From IMG/VR virus record IMGVR_UViG_3300042484_002026, positions 1 to 35,823 of that record: a DNA stretch of 35,823 nucleotides. One strand, 5' to 3'. The notes beneath the pieces were generated by a model. That model saw nothing but the letters and a program-made list of their open reading frames with translations. It ran no database searches and was not told the origin of the DNA. The stretch comes from a virus. Positions 28,001 through 34,753 of this stretch are shown here, in pieces (positions within the stretch are counted from its first letter, which is position 1; each line of letters begins with the position of its first letter). The position numbers and the translations under genes were made by a program.

Positions 28001-29659
28001 GAAATACCAACAACAACCATTCTAGAGACGCTGCTGCCAGAAATATTAGAGCCAATTGTAATAAGTACCACAATTCCACCAGAAGTGATAGTAACAATCC
28101 CAAGCCCATCACCTGAGTCTACCGTCCCAGTAGATGAACCAATCGATATTCCAGAACTTCCGGAGGTCGGTGAGCCAATAGCGACAGGGGACCTTGAGGA
28201 TATTCTGGACACTATATTCACTCCAGACGCATCTACAGAAGAAATAACCGCGGTTCTTGATGGGCTTCTTGATGCCAAGTTGACAGGCAAGCAGTTTGAC
28301 GCAGTTGTGGACGCCACTCTTGGTTCGCTTGAAGAACCGGATGCAGACGTTGGTGCCGTTGTTGATTCGTTCCTGGAAGCAGACTTGACCGATAAGGAGT
28401 TCACAAAGGTTCTTGATGCCGTGTTCTCCGAAGATGTCTCTGATGAAGTTTTCACTGAAGCACTAACAACAATGATTGATGCCGACCTTAGCGATAAGGA
28501 GTTTGACAAAGTTCTTGATGCCGCATTCTCGGAAACAACATCCCCAGAAGCGATGGTTTCTGCACTCAGTTCAATCTTTGATGGTCCGGCAAGTGGTGAG
28601 GATATATCCAAAGTAATGGGTGCAGTGTTTGACGAGGACATTTCAGCCGCAGACACCATGACAGTACTTAGCGACTTGCTTGAAACAAACTTGAGCGCGT
28701 CGGAAGCAGAAGCAGTCTTTGACAATGTGTTTGACAGTGACCTCTCGGATTCAGAAACCATTGACCTCATCGTTGATGTATTGGAAGACGGTCTAACTGC
28801 AGAGTTATTAGGCTCTGTTCTTGGTGCAGTCTTTGACGAAGAAGTAAGCACCGAGGTTTTAATTGAAACATTCACCGCTGTTTTGGATGGTGAACTAAAC
28901 GCCGAATCAATCGGAGTAATCGTGGATGTGTTGGAATCGGACACAATTACGAGCGAGCAGGTTGGACAAGTAGTCACGTTAGTAATTGAACAAGAAGGCG
29001 GAATTGAATCAGGCCAAGCAACAGAACTTGCAACGAGTGCAAAGGTTCTGGAAAGCATTGACGGAGAACAAGCATTGGCAGTGTTTGCCGCAATTGTGGT
29101 ATCTGAAGTTTCAGCAGAATCAGGTGCAGCTATTGCGGAAGCTCTTGTCGAGGCGCCAACCGAAGTCAAAGAATCCTTTGAAGAAGAGATAAATGTGTTC
29201 GCTGGAGTGTTCGATACTTACGAGCCATTAGGTTCAACTATCAATGTTGGGCAAAGACGAAGCGTTATTGCGGTAAACTTGGTGACTAGCACTGTGGCTC
29301 TAGCGGCTGCTGCTGGTGCAATACCAACCCCAGGTTCCAGTCCATCTGCGCCAAGACAAGATGTTGCGGTCCGAAAGGAAGAGGAGCAAGAGGAAGGCGG
29401 AGCAATCGAAGGCGAAGGCCCAGATTGGATTAAGCGGATATCTATTTACAAATACGAGGATGGAGTGAGAGTTATGGACTGGAAGAACTTTACAAGAAAG
29501 TTTGTTTATGGAATTTTGGCATCAGGGTTCACCCTTGCTGGCGCAACAGTCATGTACTTCACCCTTTCTGGTCTGACGCAGCAAATTGCCCTTTGGGGAA
29601 CAATCCTTGCATTCACTGGTTCCATGTACCTCCACATGAAAGAACCAGACTCAGAGTAG
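25028..29659 (+). CDS. Giant membrane-anchored surface protein with beta-helix and helical repeats
   Basis: This 1543-residue protein starts with a Sec-type signal peptide: basic RRRRINK, a hydrophobic core, and probable cleavage after FSSPVQA. It then shows an exported N-terminal domain (40-330, several Cys), two Fn3-like domains (about 330-530) and a right-handed beta-helix of the LVVTSLDDNTSSGTLRWA type (about 530-830). A third Fn3-like domain (865-967), a Pro/Thr-rich spacer and a run of acidic helical repeats (about 1050-1390; consensus DLSDKEFDKVLDAVFSE, 16-17 residues) follow. The C-terminus has one hydrophobic segment near 1411 and two near 1490-1535. This is the architecture of a bacterial cell-surface protein, not a virion fibre. 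Role is unknown: adhesion, receptor masking or superinfection exclusion are possible. Confidence 0.85.
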   Translation: MFVRRRRINKPAAIMAVPSVFLLLVSIFGFSSPVQATFSTLSQISDSQAFLQGQFAEVGVRPNGAFGSTSVPSGFHQNSGTCLGFRVDRAFDGWDNPATTDDGDFFCPGSPFEGWQMKVGSNLAKNDNGTTGISGAVSNLQTSGSSQCVSWNSATAYNGVSISQRYCVPTDGQALHTDVTISNTSGAAIDNIYFGRGFDPDDYTGTGTVPLCNGVAEDTNMFQSCNAVTGQGTEAQATARWGNGAFIALQSFDARARVARQTGGFSSPDPSEIWTAGDTSATTGTYRGDIGEFSADAGLYVALSVPTLGAGATTSFRVSYVLSSEGNKAPVLGAPIASGISQTTAHVSSTINPKGFSTTANLVYSTSSTFSNPTTVSIGTFTGSDELTFDVDMPDITPSTTYYAKVVATNEKGTTESSVFQITTLAASAPTVTSEDPTIAINDGPVTLSGTLNPNGFAATATFQYSTTPDFSGTVVDIPVSGDFTGTSPSTVSTVVSSLNLTTTYYFRLKVTNASGSAYGSTISFVNADLVAPTSLVVTSLDDNTSSGTLRWAITQANATTGGIYDAITFGVDGTISLGSALPQITQNLTVTGNGRTQTVIDGQNLYRPFNVASGKSLTVSNMTLKQGQATNGGLIYNGSGTVVATNIRFTAMTGGSAVFNNNSWSTATYTNCTFDYLNTGIAGDYGDTPQLPSDAANWADTHDYLFNNKTYVDNCIFTNNTYGIKNYRFTKVVNSQFATNSYGASITGLNRSQVLNSTFTSNGIGIYHNSWMTVGNNYGTNNRLITGNTFNSNGVAIYLDDTWNNARKNQGWSTVTGNTWDASGVWVRYYQWDGTTNAQFTARPYTTGTAFAQSTNTFPDTIGAPSNLTATDTGSGILLDWDAPASGGYSPERYAITWSGSLGGGGIATGNVGGATALDTSILISYATIYSFGVAGETFPFHIRSDNDTFSKYSANSNTVSMQVGASATTTSSVPDVPLVPGVPTEIVLPEIPTTTILETLLPEILEPIVISTTIPPEVIVTIPSPSPESTVPVDEPIDIPELPEVGEPIATGDLEDILDTIFTPDASTEEITAVLDGLLDAKLTGKQFDAVVDATLGSLEEPDADVGAVVDSFLEADLTDKEFTKVLDAVFSEDVSDEVFTEALTTMIDADLSDKEFDKVLDAAFSETTSPEAMVSALSSIFDGPASGEDISKVMGAVFDEDISAADTMTVLSDLLETNLSASEAEAVFDNVFDSDLSDSETIDLIVDVLEDGLTAELLGSVLGAVFDEEVSTEVLIETFTAVLDGELNAESIGVIVDVLESDTITSEQVGQVVTLVIEQEGGIESGQATELATSAKVLESIDGEQALAVFAAIVVSEVSAESGAAIAEALVEAPTEVKESFEEEINVFAGVFDTYEPLGSTINVGQRRSVIAVNLVTSTVALAAAAGAIPTPGSSPSAPRQDVAVRKEEEQEEGGAIEGEGPDWIKRISIYKYEDGVRVMDWKNFTRKFVYGILASGFTLAGATVMYFTLSGLTQQIALWGTILAFTGSMYLHMKEPDSE

Positions 29660-29743
29660 TTAGTAGATAATAATTAGCGTATTCATGTTGTAAAATAAAT
29701 GAGCGCTGAAAGAATGCGCCACTAACTGTGGAGATTTCTCAAC
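29660..29743 (+). promoter_or_regulatory. Leader of the lysis cassette
   Basis: This 84-bp gap has an AT-rich core with TAAAAT (29691-29696) as a possible -10 box, and GTGGAG about ten bases before the endolysin ATG as ribosome-binding site. No clear -35 or terminator was recognised. Confidence 0.35.
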
Positions 29744-30496
29744 ATGAACAAACTTGCATGGGACTACATCGTTCCAATGGCTATGCCTGCCGACTTGAAA
29801 GGGGTTGAACCTGGAAAACTGCCCGAATCATTGCTCAGAGCAATCTCATCTGGGGGAAAACTCCATCACCGAGCCGCAGACGCGTGGAACGCAATGGTTG
29901 CGAAAGCCAAAGCAGACGGAGTCGAGCTTAAACCCACGAGTTCCGGCGATTTATATCGCACATACGAGAGCCAACTGGCGGGCTTCAAGCAGCGCTACGT
30001 TCTGGAACCAGTTGCAGGAACAAGCACTAAAACGTTCGAAGGAAAAACCTGGTATCTAAAAAAGGGTATGGCCATGCTGGCGACACCGGGTAAGTCGAAT
30101 CATAATCTCGGTTTGGCCATTGATATTGCTAGCGCATCAGAGCCAAAGCGACTGAATTGGCTTGTTGCAAATGTCAAAGATTTTGGCTTCAGTTGGGAAG
30201 TTGTTCCAAGTGAGCCATGGCATATACGCCTCGTAACTGGTGACAAGCCAACACCGGCCGTAGTCGCGTTTACTGGTGGCGCTGCCCCAGTGGTCAATCT
30301 GAACACAGCCCCACCCATCAACGACCACAAAGCCCTACAGGGAGCCCTGAAGGCAAAGGGTTTCTACAAGGGTGAAATCAACGGTCAGAAGGACGCCGCA
30401 ACCGATGCTGCGATAAAAGCATTCAAGGTTGCCAACAAGCTTCCTGCAGATTCTGTTGTGGGTCCAAAAGTTAAACAAATTCTCGGACTCGGCTGA
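29744..30496 (+). CDS. Endolysin: M15/VanY-type peptidase with peptidoglycan-binding domain
   Basis: This 250-residue protein has a D-Ala-D-Ala carboxypeptidase or L-Ala-D-Glu endopeptidase domain of family M15, with zinc ligands in SNHNLGLAIDIAS (SxHxxGxAxD) and EPWHIRL (ExWH). It is followed by a Pro-rich linker and a C-terminal PG_binding_1 domain (HKALQGALKAKGFYKGEING, AIKAFKVANKLPADSVVG). It has no signal peptide, so it would need a holin to leave the cytoplasm. It cuts the cross-linking peptide of host peptidoglycan at lysis. Its stop overlaps the next ATG (TGATG), coupling it to a membrane protein. Confidence 0.93.
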   Translation: MNKLAWDYIVPMAMPADLKGVEPGKLPESLLRAISSGGKLHHRAADAWNAMVAKAKADGVELKPTSSGDLYRTYESQLAGFKQRYVLEPVAGTSTKTFEGKTWYLKKGMAMLATPGKSNHNLGLAIDIASASEPKRLNWLVANVKDFGFSWEVVPSEPWHIRLVTGDKPTPAVVAFTGGAAPVVNLNTAPPINDHKALQGALKAKGFYKGEINGQKDAATDAAIKAFKVANKLPADSVVGPKVKQILGLG

Positions 30497-30813
30497 TGTT
30501 CGGCGCCGAAACACTCATAACCCCAGCGATAGACATGACCGACTGGCAAAACATTATTGTTTCGGTAATTACGGCAAGCAGTCTTATTGCTGTTGCATAT
30601 CTCCAGTTTGTTTATAAGGCTGGAAAAAGGCGCGGCGAAGAAGCCAAGGCTGAATGGGCACAGAATAAAGCAGACCATGCGACGGTAGTCAACATGATTA
30701 ACCAAATGAGCAAAGGCCTTGGCAAATCAATCGACAGAAACAATGCTTCCCTAGACAGGGTTGAAGGAAAACTGGACCGTCATATCAATGACCACGCAAA
30801 GGGAGACATGTAA
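30496..30813 (+). CDS. Small membrane protein with coiled coil, DUF2746-like holin candidate
   Basis: This 105-residue protein has a single membrane segment (IIVSVITASSLIAVAYLQFVY, about 20-40), a basic stretch and a heptad-like C-terminus (VVNMINQMSKGLGKSIDRNN, LDRVEGKLDRHINDH). One N-terminal membrane helix plus a coiled coil right after the endolysin fits the DUF2746-type actinophage membrane proteins thought to assist lysis. It overlaps the neighbours at both ends (TGATG and TAATG). It could be a second holin, an anti-holin or a spanin-like factor. Actinobacterial hosts lack a typical outer membrane, so spanin is less likely. Confidence 0.65.
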   Translation: MFGAETLITPAIDMTDWQNIIVSVITASSLIAVAYLQFVYKAGKRRGEEAKAEWAQNKADHATVVNMINQMSKGLGKSIDRNNASLDRVEGKLDRHINDHAKGDM

Positions 30814-31037
30814 TGGCAAACAAACCAGCAAAGCGAAACATCTCCAACTCCGTCGCGCCAATACCTAAAGTTGACACTGGTATCAACGTGATGTACATAG
30901 GCTACAAGGGCGTAAAACATACGTGCCCTTCGTGCGGTGGCTCACGTGGAAAAGGAATGGTCCGTGAGTACAAATCAGTACTTTATTGTGGTGTTGGGTG
31001 TGTTGTCTCCCTCAAGCGCAGCGAAGATGTTCAATAA
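30813..31037 (+). CDS. Zinc-ribbon-like small protein, 74 residues
   Basis: The protein carries CPSC (HTCPSCGGSRG) and, 20 residues on, YCGVGC, giving two CxxC-type pairs consistent with a zinc ribbon, within a basic polypeptide. Such single zinc knuckles occur in phage nucleic-acid-binding or regulatory proteins. It lies inside the lysis-type cassette with TAATG overlaps on both sides. No function can be assigned. Confidence 0.68.
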   Translation: MANKPAKRNISNSVAPIPKVDTGINVMYIGYKGVKHTCPSCGGSRGKGMVREYKSVLYCGVGCVVSLKRSEDVQ

Positions 31038-31309
31038 TGAAAAAGGATTTATTCGTAAATGTCTTACTTAGAATTCTTGCTACTTTCGCCGCATCTGGTC
31101 TTGGTGTTATCGGTGCAGGAACTATCGCTGGGGTTCCAGTACTCAAGGCTGTCTTCATGGCTGGAATTGCAGGGGTTGCAATAGTCATAGAAGGTTTGTC
31201 TAGGGCATTTTTGGAAGACGGAAAACTTTCAAGTTCGGAAATCAACGATGTTTTTAATAAAGTTGACAAAAAAGCTCCAGCCAAAGCGAAGCAGAATGAA
31301 GCGGTTTAG
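31037..31309 (+). CDS. Small membrane protein, holin-like
   Basis: From ATG 31037 (TAATG overlap) the protein has 90 residues. Two hydrophobic helices are visible (LLRILATFAASGLGVIGAGT and VLKAVFMAGIAGVAIVIEGL). They are separated by a short turn and followed by a hydrophilic tail (LEDGKLSSSEINDVFNK) that ends in a Lys-rich stretch. The size, two-helix topology, charged tail and location in the lysis cassette suit a class II holin. I prefer this start to an upstream Met at 30986, which would run deep into the previous gene. Confidence 0.62.
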   Translation: MKKDLFVNVLLRILATFAASGLGVIGAGTIAGVPVLKAVFMAGIAGVAIVIEGLSRAFLEDGKLSSSEINDVFNKVDKKAPAKAKQNEAV

Positions 31310-31514
31310 CCTTGTCATCATTTCCATACTTGCTCTTGCTTCTTGTGGTTATGACGGAAAGTATCGCTATGCGTGTCAAGACCCTGCAAATTGGGGCAAG
31401 ACAGAATGTGAGCCGCCAGCATGCAAGGTAGATGGCGCGTGCACAGAGACGCTTCTTGGGTGGGACCCGAACGAAGTAACAGAAACCACGACAGGAGAGT
31501 TGGTCGCCCCATGA
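31296..31514 (+). CDS. Phage lipoprotein with conserved Cys-rich motif
   Basis: From ATG 31296 the 72-residue protein has a short lipoprotein signal (MKRFSLVIISILALASC) with the lipobox LASC, so Cys17 should be lipidated. It continues GYDGKYRYACQDPANWGK with further Cys (ECEPPACKVDGACTETLL). The KYRY.CQDP.NW....C..P.C pattern is seen in small lipoproteins of aquatic phages. It overlaps its upstream neighbour by 14 bases. Possible roles are superinfection exclusion or help in the lysis step. Confidence 0.72.
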   Translation: MKRFSLVIISILALASCGYDGKYRYACQDPANWGKTECEPPACKVDGACTETLLGWDPNEVTETTTGELVAP

Positions 31515-31792
31515 AAAAGCGCTTGACACCAGCAGAGCTGGATGCCCGATTGAAGTTTGTTATTGGATGCATGCTTGGTTTTGTGTTGATGATTACCACC
31601 ATTGGCGTTCTCTGGGCACTCGTATTTGTGACCCAGCCAATTGGGGCGCAGGCAGAAAATGACAAAATGTTCTTTGGTGTCCTATCATCGGTAGCGACAT
31701 TCATCACTGGAACCCTTGCTGGTTTGATGATTTCAACAGGCAGAAACGCCGAAGACAAAAACGGCAATGGGATACCAGATAGCGAAGAGTAG
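31511..31792 (+). CDS. Two-helix membrane protein, 93 residues
   Basis: ATG 31511 overlaps the lipoprotein stop (ATGA). Two membrane segments are clear (FVIGCMLGFVLMITTIGVLW and SSVATFITGTLAGLMIST), and the N-terminal LTPAELDARLKF is a typical cytoplasmic start. The C-terminus is acidic (NAEDKNGNGIPDSEE). It looks like a small phage membrane protein acting with the preceding genes at the host membrane; it could be a holin partner. Confidence 0.65.
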   Translation: MKKRLTPAELDARLKFVIGCMLGFVLMITTIGVLWALVFVTQPIGAQAENDKMFFGVLSSVATFITGTLAGLMISTGRNAEDKNGNGIPDSEE

Positions 31793-31814
31793 CTTTTAGC
31801 GATAAAGTTCAGGC

Positions 31815-32036
31815 ATGCCTTTCAAGGACCCAGAACGAGCTAGGGAATACAGGAGAGAACAAAGCCGCAAAAGGTATGGCCCTGCGCGTAAGGCTTACGA
31901 GCGCGAGCGTAAGAACCGCAAGCGCGTCGAGGCATATATGAAGCTCCCCGAGCCAGAACGCTCCAGAAGGCTTGAGGCGAACGCTAGACGCAGAGCATAC
32001 CAGATGAGATGGACTCTGGAAAATACCCACTTTTAA
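31815..32036 (+). CDS. Small strongly basic protein, 73 residues
   Basis: The sequence is dominated by Arg, Lys and Glu (RAREYRREQSRKRYGPARKA, RRLEANARRRAYQMRW), indicating long charged helices. MPFKDPERAREYRRE is a common opening of small phage DNA-binding or HNH-type proteins, but no HNH or Cys motif follows. It is probably nucleic-acid-associated. TAAAGT lies six bases before the ATG, so a leaderless transcript is conceivable. Confidence 0.55.
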   Translation: MPFKDPERAREYRREQSRKRYGPARKAYERERKNRKRVEAYMKLPEPERSRRLEANARRRAYQMRWTLENTHF

Positions 32037-32124
32037 AGCATCCACTACTAGGCACAAAATAATGGTAATTTCTTTATATACACACCTGCGTTTGGGATGG
32101 GCGAGTTTTTTCAGATTTATCTAA
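32037..32124. other. 88-bp non-coding spacer with no recognised element
   Basis: Before the 32125 gene the stretch is AT-rich with an ATATA core and a GGGATGGGCGAG purine segment. I see no terminator, no convincing promoter and no Shine-Dalgarno next to the ATG. Confidence 0.3.
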
Positions 32125-32460
32125 ATGGCAAAAAACGACAACTCCGACATGCTCTGGCATGATGATGGTCACTCAATAACGCTGCGCATAAACAAGTCAG
32201 AACTCGAAGTATTGAGTATCTCATGTCCAGAGGACCCAGATAGAAAATGCCTATCCGATGAGCATGACTGTGTTGTTGAGTATTACATTCAACGCTTTGG
32301 CATGGAGTGCAATGCTGGGGTATGTCCTGCCGCCGAACGCATACAAATATGCTGGACGATGCTTGGAGACCCCAAAAACCTTGACCTGGCACAGGTGTGG
32401 TTTATGCCAAAAACAGACGAATTATTCTCTGCTTGGTTGATTGCAACAAAAAAACCTTAG
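32125..32460 (+). CDS. Unknown 111-residue protein
   Basis: The protein (MAKNDNSDMLWHDDGHSITL, CPEDPDRKCLSDEHDCVVEY, CNAGVCPAAERIQICWTM, VWFMPKTDELFSAWL) is soluble and has five Cys and several Trp, so a metal-bound or beta-rich fold is possible. It lacks a recognisable family motif. It ends against the leftward regulator gene with a four-base tail-to-tail overlap, so its mRNA would run into the antisense strand of the regulator. Confidence 0.58.
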   Translation: MAKNDNSDMLWHDDGHSITLRINKSELEVLSISCPEDPDRKCLSDEHDCVVEYYIQRFGMECNAGVCPAAERIQICWTMLGDPKNLDLAQVWFMPKTDELFSAWLIATKKP

Positions 32461-32906
32461 AACGGTTCGTCTTCCTTTTGCTGCGGTGTGGTGGTTTCCT
32501 TTTTCTTCGGCCTGTTAATCGCTGATATGGCATCGTAAAACTTGCGTATATCAGGGTGTTTTAGGACCTCTTCTTGGTTGACTTTGTAGACATTTTGTCG
32601 GTTGACTTTTGTCTTTGTAATAAACCCTGATGCAATAAGGGTTTTAACTGTTTTGTCAATCATCGTTTCGCTTAGGTTTAGGTAAACCGAAATTGCTCGT
32701 TGGGTTAGATTCGGGTCGTCAACAAGAACCACCAACACTCTCCCTGCAGTCGACAGGAGACTAATCACATCGTCGTTGTGGTATCTAAATACTTTTTGTT
32801 TATCCAGGGCCTGCAGCACAGCCTCAAGTGTTTCATTCTTGTTACCACTACCCAGGGCGTCATGAATGGCCTTTTTGACCTCCTCTGCCCGGTTGTCATT
32901 TTTCAT
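32457..32906 (-). CDS. Winged-helix transcription regulator, 149 residues
   Basis: The central part reads as a winged helix-turn-helix: DPNLTQRAISVYLNLSETMI for the helix-turn-helix, DKTVKTLIASGFITK for the recognition helix, and VNRQNVYKVNQ for the wing. This is similar in outline to MarR- or ArsR-like DNA-binding domains. A charged N-terminal helical region (MKNDNRAEEVKKAIHDALGS) could dimerise, and the C-terminus is a Lys/Gln/Glu tail. It is the only leftward gene between 19.2 and 35.4 kb and faces an operator-like spacer, so it may repress its own promoter or that of the rightward early-type genes. Confidence 0.72.
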   Translation of the reverse strand: MKNDNRAEEVKKAIHDALGSGNKNETLEAVLQALDKQKVFRYHNDDVISLLSTAGRVLVVLVDDPNLTQRAISVYLNLSETMIDKTVKTLIASGFITKTKVNRQNVYKVNQEEVLKHPDIRKFYDAISAINRPKKKETTTPQQKEDEPF

Positions 32907-33046
32907 AAAATCTACCTAAGTGTGTCTACACTAAAATCACAATGGTGTAGTATCTCTGTGTGGCCACTGATACCGCACTTGCGGCCTTGGTGAGCGAGTA
33001 TAGAACTAACTCATAAGACCTACAATTAGGAGATTAGCAGGTAAAT
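32907..33046. promoter_or_regulatory. Divergent promoter/operator region of the winged-helix regulator
   Basis: Two inverted repeats share one arm: AGTGT...ACACT (32919-32923 and 32928-32932) and CTACAC...GTGTAG (32926-32931 and 32945-32950). They cover the region just upstream of the regulator ATG. The same CTACAC half-site recurs at 35758-35763 before the last leftward gene. A candidate rightward start is served by TACAAT (33021-33026), followed by AGGAG and AGGT before the ATG at 33047. Confidence 0.45.
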
Positions 33047-33322
33047 ATGTCACTCAAAGACACACTCAAATCAATTGCAGACGGCTCACTGGCCGGCTCA
33101 TTTTGTAAGTTTGGAAAAATCTACCATGGAATGGATGATGACACCAAAGAAGCAATGCGTAGCGCGATGGCTAGTAGCGCATCAACTATGGATATTTGTC
33201 GGGCACTGAACGACGATGGAATAAAGGTGCGTCGAGAGTTCATCGGGGAAAAAAGAAAGTGCTTTACATCCCAGTCAGCAGCATGCTGTTTAAACCAGAA
33301 CAACAATGGAGAAAAAAAGTGA
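33047..33322 (+). CDS. Small phage protein, possible DNA-binding, 91 residues
   Basis: The core DDDTKEAMRSAMASSASTMDI-type stretch (about 30-50), then CRALNDDGIKVRREFIGEKR, has the look of a short helix-turn-helix domain found in small phage proteins (a helix, a turn with Ser/Thr, a GIKV strand and a basic helix). Four Cys occur late (KCFTSQSAACCLNQN). It overlaps the metallophosphoesterase start (GTGA), so both are made together. Function is unknown. Confidence 0.6.
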   Translation: MSLKDTLKSIADGSLAGSFCKFGKIYHGMDDDTKEAMRSAMASSASTMDICRALNDDGIKVRREFIGEKRKCFTSQSAACCLNQNNNGEKK

Positions 33323-34533
33323 CAACACAAAAACCAAAATCAAGCATCGCCAAGTTGGCTGATTCACAGCGCAAAAATGACTCAAATTCAGCACTTGCCG
33401 CCCAGCTGGCTGATTTGATAATGAAGAACAATATTGACCTGGATGAAATCGGCAATATCCAAAAGGTTTCAATTAAGCACAACATAGGGCCTGACAAGAA
33501 TGGCGTCCCACAAGGGAAGACCACAACAAGCATTCAGCTATCTCCGAAGTGGGATACTGGTCCGGAATGGCCTTTAATTACGCCTGCTCCAAGGCCTGCA
33601 AAGCAACAACAAAAGGCAAATACAAAACCGAAGTCCATGAAGGGGTGGGAGACTGCTGTAATCATACCTGATATACAGTTCGGTTTCTATAAAACTGGAG
33701 TCGCTCACGACGCTCCAATAGCCGCAATTCATGACGATGAAGCCATCTCGGTTGCATTGCAGGTAGTGAAGGATGTAAACCCAGACCAAGTAGTAATGGT
33801 TGGGGATAACCTAGATTTTGCAGAGTTTGGCAAATACCTAACTGCACCAACCTTTAAACAGATGATTCAGCCAGCAATCGATAGGGCTGCTCAGTTCCTT
33901 GAGGACCTCAGAATCGCTGCACCAAATGCCAGAATCACTTGGATTCAGGGCAACCACGAGAAGCGACTTCCGATGTATATACAAAGCAACGCCGAGGCAG
34001 CCTTCGGAATCACAAGAGGGAAGACCAAGCAAACTTCGCTTAGGGACAACTGGCCGGTGCTATCACTCCCTGTGTTGCTGTGGATGGATGACCTGGAAAT
34101 CAACTATTTGTCAGGATATCCAGAAGCCGCTTACTACATCAACTCAAATCTACGCATTGTCCACGGCGACAAGGTTGTTTCGAACGGCAGCACGACAAAC
34201 AAATACCTGAATACAAACTCCGTTTCAGTTATTTATGGGCACATCCATAGAAATGAGCTTGCTTATCAAACGAGAGAAACCGACCAAGGACCACGAACAA
34301 TCATGGCTGCAAGCCCTGGATGTCTGTGCCGCATAGATGGCGCAGTTCCTTCGGTCAAATCAGGACTTGACGAGTTTGGTGTTCCTGTATTGCAAGGAGC
34401 AGAGAACTGGCAACAAGGTCTTGGGGTTGTCCAGTACCAGCCAAAGGGAGTTGGTGGAGAATACTTCAACTACGAGCCAATGTGGATTTTTAAAGGCAGA
34501 GGTATCTTCAGAGGTCAGGAATACGTTGCGTAA
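33319..34533 (+). CDS. Calcineurin-like metallophosphoesterase (phage type)
   Basis: I start this at the GTG 33319, which overlaps the previous stop as GTGA and has GGAG ten bases upstream. It gives 404 residues. Metal-binding motifs are in order: D118-I-Q120 (a phage-type DxQ in place of DxH), GDNLD (162-166), GNHEKR (211-216), HGD (282-284) and GHIHR (307-311). The first 110 residues are a variable, basic and probably flexible N-terminus. The enzyme would hydrolyse phosphodiesters, perhaps in DNA processing. A longer reading from 33196 would overlap the small gene by 127 bases and is unnecessary. Confidence 0.88.
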   Translation: MTTQKPKSSIAKLADSQRKNDSNSALAAQLADLIMKNNIDLDEIGNIQKVSIKHNIGPDKNGVPQGKTTTSIQLSPKWDTGPEWPLITPAPRPAKQQQKANTKPKSMKGWETAVIIPDIQFGFYKTGVAHDAPIAAIHDDEAISVALQVVKDVNPDQVVMVGDNLDFAEFGKYLTAPTFKQMIQPAIDRAAQFLEDLRIAAPNARITWIQGNHEKRLPMYIQSNAEAAFGITRGKTKQTSLRDNWPVLSLPVLLWMDDLEINYLSGYPEAAYYINSNLRIVHGDKVVSNGSTTNKYLNTNSVSVIYGHIHRNELAYQTRETDQGPRTIMAASPGCLCRIDGAVPSVKSGLDEFGVPVLQGAENWQQGLGVVQYQPKGVGGEYFNYEPMWIFKGRGIFRGQEYVA

Positions 34534-34748
34534 TGGATGGAGAGGATTTGGAGCGCAAAGTAATCACCGAAACCCTTGACGAGTGCATAAAGCTTGGATT
34601 AATCGAGGTTGTCGGGATTAACGAAGCCGGGGAATGGTTGTATGGTGCAACGGAAAAGGGCATCAAGGTTCTAAACTCTGCTCAAGGCTACAAGGCTGTA
34701 TATGAAGCCATTCTTGCAACGAGAGAAGATAACGAAGACGAGGAATAA
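34533..34748 (+). CDS. Small winged-helix-like protein, 71 residues
   Basis: The sequence LERKVITETLDECIKLGLIEV / VGINEAGEWLYGATEKGIKVL looks like the last helix and wing of a winged-helix domain (the GEWLYGATEKG turn resembles Y.LTxKG wings). It is acidic at both ends, so contact with a protein partner is more likely than strong DNA binding. Its start overlaps the stop of the metallophosphoesterase (TAATG), so it may modulate that enzyme. Confidence 0.5.
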   Translation: MDGEDLERKVITETLDECIKLGLIEVVGINEAGEWLYGATEKGIKVLNSAQGYKAVYEAILATREDNEDEE

Positions 34749-34753
34749 GTGCC

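Noticed and set aside
27817-29169. 450-residue minus-strand frame rich in Ser, Thr and Ala
   Set aside because: It lies entirely antisense to the helical repeats of the surface protein. Its composition follows from those codons, and the plus-strand frame has a signal peptide, domains and membrane helices.
33196-33318. Longer N-terminus for the metallophosphoesterase
   Set aside because: It would overlap the upstream gene by 127 bases. GTG 33319 has a Shine-Dalgarno and a GTGA overlap like other junctions here.
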